A stretch of 20,006 nt of DNA from CAZAPZ01 sp964487285 (GTDB lineage Bacteria; Campylobacterota_A; Desulfurellia; JAADFJ01), in assembly GCA_964487285.1 (NCBI GenBank), contig CAZAPZ010000021.1, positions 1 to 20,006 on the forward strand, read 5' to 3'. Position 1 is the first letter of the stretch, and the number at the start of each line of letters is the position of its first letter. Of the stretch, positions 14,532-20,006 are shown piece by piece. The notes below the pieces were generated by a model. It saw only the letters and a program-made list of their open reading frames with translations. It was not told where the DNA came from and searched no databases. The translations under genes were made by a program, and so were the position numbers.

Positions 14532-15575
14532 ATGCGTTTTGGCATACCTAAAGAATCTAAAAGTAAAGGCTATTTAACAGAAGGCAGAGTTGGGCTTACA
14601 CCTGCCGGCGTAAAAGAATTGACTGAACAGAATATGCCTGTTTTTGTAGAGAGAGGAGCTGGAAAGAATGCAGGGTATTTGGATGATGAATACACGAAGG
14701 AAGGTGCAAAGTTAGTATATAGCGCCGAAGAGGTATATGGTCGTTCCAATGTGATTCTAAAGATAGAAAGGCCTACTGAAAAAGAACTTGATTATACTCC
14801 TCGGAACTCTATTATATGCGCATTTTGGCATCTCGTAACTGCCGGTAGTGATTATATAGCAAAACTTGAGCAGAAAAACATAACGGCATTAAGTTATGAG
14901 CTTTATGAAAGCGCACCTAACTATCGCCCGATATTAGCTTCTCAAAGCAAAATTGCAGGCAGACTTACGCCTCAGATTGCAGGCAGACTTCTTGAATCAG
15001 GTCCTCACTCTTTTGGAAAACTGCTCAGCGGAATACCCGGTATCCCGCCTGCCAATGTTGTTGTTATAGGGGCTGGAACACTTGGATGCTATGCTGCCGA
15101 GAGCTTATCAGGTGCAGGAGCTACGGTTCATCTGCTTGATAAAAATGCCGACAAACTGGAGACGGCAACTCACTTTATGAATGGGCGAGTTATTACTTCG
15201 GTTGCAACAAAACATGCCGTTGAGAGATATGTAGAATTTGCTGATATTGTGGTGCTCGCCGTTCTTGTGCCTGGTGATCTTGCCCCCATCATAATTGATG
15301 ACAAAATGGCAAAGCAGATGCGTAAAGGGGCGGCTGTGATAGACTTTGCCATTGACCATGGCGGAGCAACTACGGTTACAAGATCAAGAGGTGCACATAT
15401 CGAACCTTTTGTTAAAGATGATATTACATATCTTGCCATACCTAACGCACCTGCAATGGTGGCAAGAACAACATCTAAAGCGTTAACACTTTCGATTCTT
15501 CCTATTTTGAGATCTACATCAAACTTAGAAAATGAACTTTATCATGCCTGTTACAAGTATGAGAAAAAATCATGA
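14532..15575 (+). CDS. ald: Alanine dehydrogenase (AlaDH/PNT family)
   Basis: This is an NAD-dependent enzyme of the AlaDH/transhydrogenase-alpha family, probably interconverting L-alanine with pyruvate and ammonia. Candidate active-site residues are present: Arg19 in EGRVGLTP, Lys77 in ILKIERP, His100 in FWHLVTA and Asp275 in FAIDHGG. The Rossmann motif is VVVIGAGTLG (176-185), with acidic Asp203 after the second strand, which suits NAD. The C-terminal NAPAMVARTTSKAL matches the family's N-P-x-x-x-x-R-T block. At 347 aa it is slightly shorter than typical AlaDH (about 370), and it carries a small insertion (SKGYLTEG) before the Arg loop. Substrate specificity is therefore inferred. Its stop overlaps the downstream CoA-transferase start. 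Confidence 0.8.
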   Translation: MRFGIPKESKSKGYLTEGRVGLTPAGVKELTEQNMPVFVERGAGKNAGYLDDEYTKEGAKLVYSAEEVYGRSNVILKIERPTEKELDYTPRNSIICAFWHLVTAGSDYIAKLEQKNITALSYELYESAPNYRPILASQSKIAGRLTPQIAGRLLESGPHSFGKLLSGIPGIPPANVVVIGAGTLGCYAAESLSGAGATVHLLDKNADKLETATHFMNGRVITSVATKHAVERYVEFADIVVLAVLVPGDLAPIIIDDKMAKQMRKGAAVIDFAIDHGGATTVTRSRGAHIEPFVKDDITYLAIPNAPAMVARTTSKALTLSILPILRSTSNLENELYHACYKYEKKS

Positions 15576-16864
15576 ATTGGCAGTCTATCTATAAAAACAG
15601 AATAGTCAGTGCCGATGAAGCCGTAAGCTCTATAAAATCCGATGATTTGGTATATGTTAGTGGAAATGCAGCTACTCCAAGTGTTTTGCTTGATGCTCTA
15701 AAAATACATATCATTTCTAAGAAACTGAAGAATGTCATGCTTTCACATGCTGTCCTCGCAGGCAGCGACAGACTAAAGGAAGTGGAATACGGCGGTGGAA
15801 TAGTTCATAGATCGTTTTTTGTAGGGCCTGCAGATAGAGATGCCGTTAATAGAGACTATGGCTATATACCTATCCATCTTCACAGAATACCTGCCGCTAT
15901 AAAAGCTAGCTCGCCTGATGTTGCTCTGCTTCACACATCAATGCCTGATGAGTACGGTTTTGTTAGTCTTGGCGTTGAGGTACTGGCATCAAAAGCAGCA
16001 GCCGAATATTCAAAAAAAGTTATATGTCAGGTGAATAAAAGAATGCCGAGGGTGCAAGGCGATTCGTTTATGCATGTGACAAGTATTGATAAATTTGTTA
16101 AAGTAGATGAACCTATTTTAACGCTTGATTCAAGAAGCGCAGGCGATGTTGAAGAAAAAATCGGTCATATTATAGCCGATCTTATAGAAGACGGTTCAAC
16201 GCTTCAGCTTGGAATCGGCGCAATACCTAACGCAGTACTTTCATCGTTAGATGGCAAAAAAGATATTGGGATACATACTGAGATGGTTACCGAAGGAATA
16301 GTTAAGGCTGCCGAAGCCGGTATAATAACCGGAGATAGAAAAAAACTGCATAGAGGCAAGATTGTTTGTACATTTGCCATGGGAAGCAAGGATTTATATG
16401 ACTATATTAACGATAATCCTCTTTTTGAGATACATCCTGTAGATTATGTTAATAATCCGTTTATAATAGCACAAAATCCCGATATGATAGCAATAAATTC
16501 AGCTGTATCAGTTGATCTTACAGGTCAGGTATGTTCGGATTCAATAGGAAGTTATGTATATAGCGGGTTTGGAGGACAACTCGATTTTATCAGAGGTGCC
16601 ACGGAAAGCGAAGGAGGCGTTCCGATAATAGCGTTCCCGAGCCTGGCAAAACATGGAAGCGTAAGCCGCATTGTTTTAAGCCTTGCGCACGGATCGGGAA
16701 TTGTTACTACGCGGGCGGATGTATGCTGGATAGTAACAGAATATGGAGCTGTTAATCTCTTTGGAAAGACTTTACGGGAAAGAGCAATAGAATTGATAAA
16801 CATTGCCCATCCTAAATTTAGAGATGGGCTAAAATTTGAAGCTGCAAAAGGAGGACTTTTATGA
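15572..16864 (+). CDS. Acetyl-CoA hydrolase/transferase family protein (4-hydroxybutyrate CoA-transferase-like)
   Basis: This family I CoA-transferase moves CoA between acyl donors through a glutamyl-CoA intermediate; it is cytoplasmic. The candidate catalytic glutamate is Glu237 in IGIHTEMVTEG. Other family landmarks are LQLGIGAIPNAVLSSL (211-226), DMIAINSAVSVDLTGQV and the glycine-rich SGFGGQLDFIRGATES, which contributes to CoA binding. At 430 aa it matches 4-hydroxybutyrate or butyrate:acetate CoA-transferases better than the longer succinyl-CoA:acetate enzymes. The true acyl substrate cannot be read from sequence. It begins in a 4-base ATGA overlap with ald and ends in another with the next gene, so the three are probably made together. 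Confidence 0.88.
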   Translation: MNWQSIYKNRIVSADEAVSSIKSDDLVYVSGNAATPSVLLDALKIHIISKKLKNVMLSHAVLAGSDRLKEVEYGGGIVHRSFFVGPADRDAVNRDYGYIPIHLHRIPAAIKASSPDVALLHTSMPDEYGFVSLGVEVLASKAAAEYSKKVICQVNKRMPRVQGDSFMHVTSIDKFVKVDEPILTLDSRSAGDVEEKIGHIIADLIEDGSTLQLGIGAIPNAVLSSLDGKKDIGIHTEMVTEGIVKAAEAGIITGDRKKLHRGKIVCTFAMGSKDLYDYINDNPLFEIHPVDYVNNPFIIAQNPDMIAINSAVSVDLTGQVCSDSIGSYVYSGFGGQLDFIRGATESEGGVPIIAFPSLAKHGSVSRIVLSLAHGSGIVTTRADVCWIVTEYGAVNLFGKTLRERAIELINIAHPKFRDGLKFEAAKGGLL

Positions 16865-18348
16865 AAAAAAGCGTAAAATTATTTTTGTACATAGCAATTG
16901 CTGTAATTTTACTGCTATCGGCCTCTTATGCACTATTATTTACACCACTCGGAAACAATTTGGTGAGGCCTATTATACAAAATAAGCTTGCTAATATCGT
17001 TCCGGGCTTAACAATTCCGAGTTTTAGACTTAGTTTAAATAAAGTTAAACTTTTAATTGATATTGATAAGAATTCTATAATCACCTTAGGCGGCAGCATA
17101 AATATATTTAAAAGATCTGTTAACCTAAAATATAATGTAAATATCAAAAATCTATCAAAATTAAGCAAAATGACAAAAATAAAACTGAGAGGCAGCTTTA
17201 AAACAACAGGCAATTTATCCGGAGATATGGATAATCTGTTTGTAAACGGCGTATCTAATATATTTGACAGTACAATGAAATATAAAGTTCTGCTTTCTAA
17301 GTTTAAGCTTAAAATAGCTAATATCAGCATTAAAGATGCTCGTATTGATAAAATTCTTTATCTTACAAACAATCCTTCATATATAAAAGGGCTTATCAAT
17401 ATCAACATAAACATACAAACCAAGGGTGGCAATTTATCAGGATTGATAACATCAAAAACATATAAGGCGAAATTTGACCGCAAAGTGATAGATAAAAACC
17501 AAGATATAAAGATGAACAGAGATTATAGTTTGGCTATGCAAACTAACTCAATAGTTAAAAATGGAGTGATATTTTCCAAAATAAGATTTACGAGCGGGCT
17601 TTTGAGTTTTAAAGCCAATAAAAACCGATTTAACTTAAAGAATAAAACTATGAAAACCGATTATTCGGTAAACATACCCGATTTGAAAAAACTTAAATTT
17701 ATAACCGGTCAGAATCTGAGAGGCCGTCTTGTTGTTTCCGGCAATATATTAAAAACAGATAAATTACTTTCGGGAACTTCAAAACTCCCTTTTGGCAATC
17801 TCAATTTCGTACTTAAAAATTCCATACTCAATGCCAATCTTCTAAAGATAAATGTATCAAAACTGCTCTACACACTTGGGTATTACAGGATTTTCAGATC
17901 CGGAGGCGATGTAAATCTTATTTACAATCTATCAAAAAAAAGCGGTAAGTTTAACGGAAACTTTATCAATGGTAGAATCTATGCAGATAATCTGTCAAGA
18001 TTGATAAAACAGTTCACTCGTTTTGATATCACAAAAGAGCTTTATAAAACAGCTCTAATAAATGGAACAATTTTAAAAAACCGTATTACAGCCAATCTTG
18101 ATATGAAAAGCGTCAATACCGCAATTAATTCAAAAGACACAATCGTTGATTTTGACCGTAGCCAAATAAATTCAAGATTACAATTTAGGATAAAGAAGAC
18201 TCGGTTTTTTGCCCATATTTATGGAAATATTCGTAAGCCGAAAATCAATATTGATGCATCACAATTTATTAAATCTATTGGAAAGAAACATTTAAACAAG
18301 ATCATAAAAAGTAAAAAACTAAGAAATCTTATAAATAAGTTTTTCTAA
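16861..18348 (+). CDS. AsmA/TamB-like envelope protein
   Basis: This is a 495-aa protein with one N-terminal membrane anchor (about residues 6-27) followed by a long region with alternating polar and hydrophobic stretches that looks like continuous beta-strand. There are repeated motifs of the type LRGRLVVSGNI, KLRGSFKTTGNLSG and SGGDVNLIYNL. The C-terminal tail is very basic. This layout resembles AsmA-superfamily proteins, which form periplasm-spanning lipid-transfer bridges or act in outer-membrane assembly. I could not assign it to a named member by eye. It has a strong ribosome-binding site (AAAGGAGG at 16847-16854) despite overlapping the CoA-transferase stop. It is probably an inner-membrane-anchored periplasmic protein. 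Confidence 0.55.
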   Translation: MKKSVKLFLYIAIAVILLLSASYALLFTPLGNNLVRPIIQNKLANIVPGLTIPSFRLSLNKVKLLIDIDKNSIITLGGSINIFKRSVNLKYNVNIKNLSKLSKMTKIKLRGSFKTTGNLSGDMDNLFVNGVSNIFDSTMKYKVLLSKFKLKIANISIKDARIDKILYLTNNPSYIKGLINININIQTKGGNLSGLITSKTYKAKFDRKVIDKNQDIKMNRDYSLAMQTNSIVKNGVIFSKIRFTSGLLSFKANKNRFNLKNKTMKTDYSVNIPDLKKLKFITGQNLRGRLVVSGNILKTDKLLSGTSKLPFGNLNFVLKNSILNANLLKINVSKLLYTLGYYRIFRSGGDVNLIYNLSKKSGKFNGNFINGRIYADNLSRLIKQFTRFDITKELYKTALINGTILKNRITANLDMKSVNTAINSKDTIVDFDRSQINSRLQFRIKKTRFFAHIYGNIRKPKINIDASQFIKSIGKKHLNKIIKSKKLRNLINKFF

Positions 18349-18442
18349 TAGAAAAATAACGCTATGTTGAATGCTAAATTAAGGAACATGAAACTGCTGC
18401 TATATTCTTATGTTTTAGTCAGAAATCTATTTTAGCTGAAGA

Positions 18443-18472
18443 TTGTGCTGCATGCGTAAAATCATTGATAAT
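18443..18472 (+). promoter_or_regulatory. Possible promoter upstream of gmd
   Basis: A TTGTGC (18443-18448) and a GATAAT (18467-18472) are separated by 18 bases, 26 bases before the gmd ATG. The -10 hexamer is a good sigma-70 match, but the -35 is poor. The preceding gap and the change of function after the AsmA-like gene make a promoter here plausible. Confidence 0.3.
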
Positions 18473-18497
18473 ATTTAATTTGAGTTAGGAGAGAACA

Positions 18498-19685
18498 ATG
18501 AAAAATAATAAAGTAGCTCTAATTACCGGCATAACCGGACAAGACGGAAGTTATCTTGCTGAGTTTTTACTGGAAAAGGGGTATATAGTTCATGGAATTA
18601 AAAGAAGAAGCAGCCTGTTTAACACAGATAGAATCGATCACCTGTATCAAGACCCGCATGTAAAAAATAGAAACTTTATACTTCATTATGGCGATATGAC
18701 AGATTCCATGAATTTAACCGGAATTATTAAGGAAGTACAGCCGGATGAAATATACAACCTTGCCGCTCAATCACATGTTGCCGTCAGCTTTGAAACTCCT
18801 GAATATACCGCAAACACAGATGGCATCGGAACACTTAGAATACTCGAATCGGTTAGACTTTTAAGGCTTGAGAAGAAAACAAAAATATACCAAGCTTCAA
18901 CAAGTGAACTTTTCGGGAAAGTTCAAGAAACACCGCAAACCGAGACTACGCCTTTTTATCCGAGAAGCCCTTATGCGGCGGCAAAAATGTATGCTTATTG
19001 GATTACGGTAAATTATAGAGAGGCTTACGGCATGTTTGCCTGCAACGGAATACTTTTTAATCATGAATCTATTAAGCGTGGTGAGACGTTTGTTACAAGG
19101 AAGATCACAATGGCAGCCGCAAGAATTATTCTCGGACTTGATAAAAAACTATATCTCGGCAATTTATCTGCAAAAAGAGATTGGGGACACGCCAAAGATT
19201 ATGTAAGAATGATGTGGATGATTCTTCAAGCCGAAAAGCCGGAAGATTGGGTGATAGCAACTGGAAGAACAACAACCGTAAGAGATTTTGTTAAAATGGC
19301 ATTTGGCGCTCTTGGCATAGAAATAGAGTTTAAAAGTAAAGATACCGATGAAAAGGGATATATTTCTAATGTTGAATTTTCAATTTTGAATGATAAATTA
19401 AAAAAGATCGGAGTAGATGAAAAAATGATTCAACATTTAACATTAAACATTAAGAATTTTATCGGATCAACGATAGCTGAAGTAGATCCTAAATATTTTA
19501 GACCAACGGATGTCGATTTCCTGCTTGGAAATGCAGCCAAAGCAAAGGAAAAATTAGGCTGGGAACCTGAAATTACCTTAGAAGAACTGGTGCAAGAGAT
19601 GGTTGAAAACGATTTGAAAGAAGCATACCAAGATTTAATACTTAAAGAAAATGGTTTTGAAGTGCCGAAAAGCTGTGAGATTTAG
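18498..19685 (+). CDS. gmd: GDP-mannose 4,6-dehydratase
   Basis: This extended short-chain dehydrogenase converts GDP-D-mannose to GDP-4-keto-6-deoxy-D-mannose, the precursor of GDP-fucose, rhamnose or perosamine for surface glycans. The NADP-binding motif TGITGQDGSYLAEFLL starts at residue 10. IKRRSSLFNTDRI is the Gmd-specific cofactor loop. Catalytic residues are Thr135 and Glu137 (ASTSELFGK) and Tyr159/Lys163 (YAAAK). LFNHESIKRGETFVTRKIT and RDWGHAKDYV are diagnostic for Gmd. At 395 aa it is longer than usual (about 345-375). The excess lies between about residues 290 and 330, before EVDPKYFRPTDVDFLLGN. The start is supported by AGGAGAG at 18487-18493. No fcl partner follows in the window. 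Confidence 0.96.
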   Translation: MKNNKVALITGITGQDGSYLAEFLLEKGYIVHGIKRRSSLFNTDRIDHLYQDPHVKNRNFILHYGDMTDSMNLTGIIKEVQPDEIYNLAAQSHVAVSFETPEYTANTDGIGTLRILESVRLLRLEKKTKIYQASTSELFGKVQETPQTETTPFYPRSPYAAAKMYAYWITVNYREAYGMFACNGILFNHESIKRGETFVTRKITMAAARIILGLDKKLYLGNLSAKRDWGHAKDYVRMMWMILQAEKPEDWVIATGRTTTVRDFVKMAFGALGIEIEFKSKDTDEKGYISNVEFSILNDKLKKIGVDEKMIQHLTLNIKNFIGSTIAEVDPKYFRPTDVDFLLGNAAKAKEKLGWEPEITLEELVQEMVENDLKEAYQDLILKENGFEVPKSCEI

Positions 19686-20006
19686 TAATTAGAAGAAAAA
19701 ATGAAATTGGGTGGTTTAGAGGTTCATGGGTTATCCTTAGATTGAAGTGATTTGATATGGGAGATTTATTCTGAATTGTCAACATATTTAAAGTATGGCA
19801 GCGGCTAATAACAACTTATTCCATTTTTCTATTATAACAGAGGTGGCGGAACAATAGCTTCATTTCTCTCTTGCAAGAGGGGTGCCCTGCAGTGGCGGGG
19901 GTGTTTATTCCTTCTCGCAGAAGGTACGAAGGTCTCATTATGAGCCCACTACATAATAAACCTAATAAACCGGCTCTCATTTTGTCTCATTCATCAGCTT
20001 GAGAAA
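19686..20006. other. Non-coding tail with no recognisable gene
   Basis: No ORF of credible length or family was found on either strand in the last 321 bases. Bases 19686-19840 are AT-rich and hold only tiny ORFs (for example a 14-codon one near 19711). Bases 19840-19930 are noticeably more GC-rich and contain palindromes. Bases 19931-20006 include a near-palindrome ggtctcattatgagcc (19931-19946) and a related ggctctcattttgtctcat. This could be the edge of a repeat or mobile element continuing beyond the window. Confidence 0.4.
19868..19924. repeat. Cluster of three consecutive palindromes
   Basis: In 57 bases there is a perfect 12-bp palindrome ctcttgcaagag (19868-19879), a near-palindrome gccctgcagtggc (19884-19896) and a perfect hairpin, ccttct-cgc-agaagg (19910-19924). 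The segment is GC-rich compared with its surroundings and non-coding. It resembles short extragenic palindromic repeats, but multicopy status cannot be judged from one window. Confidence 0.5.

Noticed and set aside
18364..18435. Short ORF before gmd (23 codons)
   Set aside because: A weak AAGGA is present before an internal ATG, but the peptide has no recognisable features and gmd has its own good ribosome-binding site.

Overview
The window is an AT-rich stretch of chromosome from a diderm (Gram-negative) bacterium. Every convincing gene lies on the + strand, and almost all are housekeeping genes. A Tol-Pal system with Pal lipoprotein, TolB and CpoB, and an AsmA-like protein, indicate an outer membrane. 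Together with the gene content this suggests a low-G+C proteobacterium of delta- or epsilon-like type. I cannot fix the taxon from this sequence alone.

Layout. Bases 2-767 hold the end of atpD and all of atpC, the 3' end of an F1Fo ATP synthase operon. Bases 764-5488 hold a complete tolQ-tolR-tolA-tolB-pal-cpoB cluster, joined to atpC by a 4-base overlap. dxs (5488-7344) follows with a 1-base overlap. Bases 7339-7606 form a 268-bp non-coding element with perfect 19-bp terminal inverted repeats and several nested internal stems; it looks like a MITE, and its left repeat supplies the dxs stop codon. Bases 7643-12450 are a short dcw block, murB-ddl-ftsQ-ftsA-ftsZ, tightly packed with overlaps. 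plsY and mnmA follow; mnmA is preceded by a 12-codon mini-ORF whose stop overlaps the mnmA start. Bases 14268-14491 contain a broken feoA-like gene (one in-frame stop, one single-base frameshift). Bases 14532-18348 are a three-gene chain joined by 4-base ATGA overlaps: an alanine dehydrogenase-family enzyme, a family I CoA-transferase and an AsmA/TamB-like envelope protein. gmd (GDP-mannose 4,6-dehydratase) follows at 18498-19685. The last 320 bases have no recognisable gene but hold a GC-rich cluster of palindromes.

How the genes work together. Most products serve the cell envelope and division: proton-motive-force-driven envelope constriction (Tol-Pal), isoprenoid precursors (Dxs), peptidoglycan precursors (MurB, Ddl), the divisome (FtsQ, FtsA, FtsZ), phospholipid synthesis (PlsY) and surface-sugar synthesis (Gmd). 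I found no CRISPR array, no tRNA or rRNA gene, no transposase gene and no defence system. The least ordinary items are the MITE-like element, the mnmA leader ORF, the decayed feoA and the coupled dehydrogenase/CoA-transferase pair.
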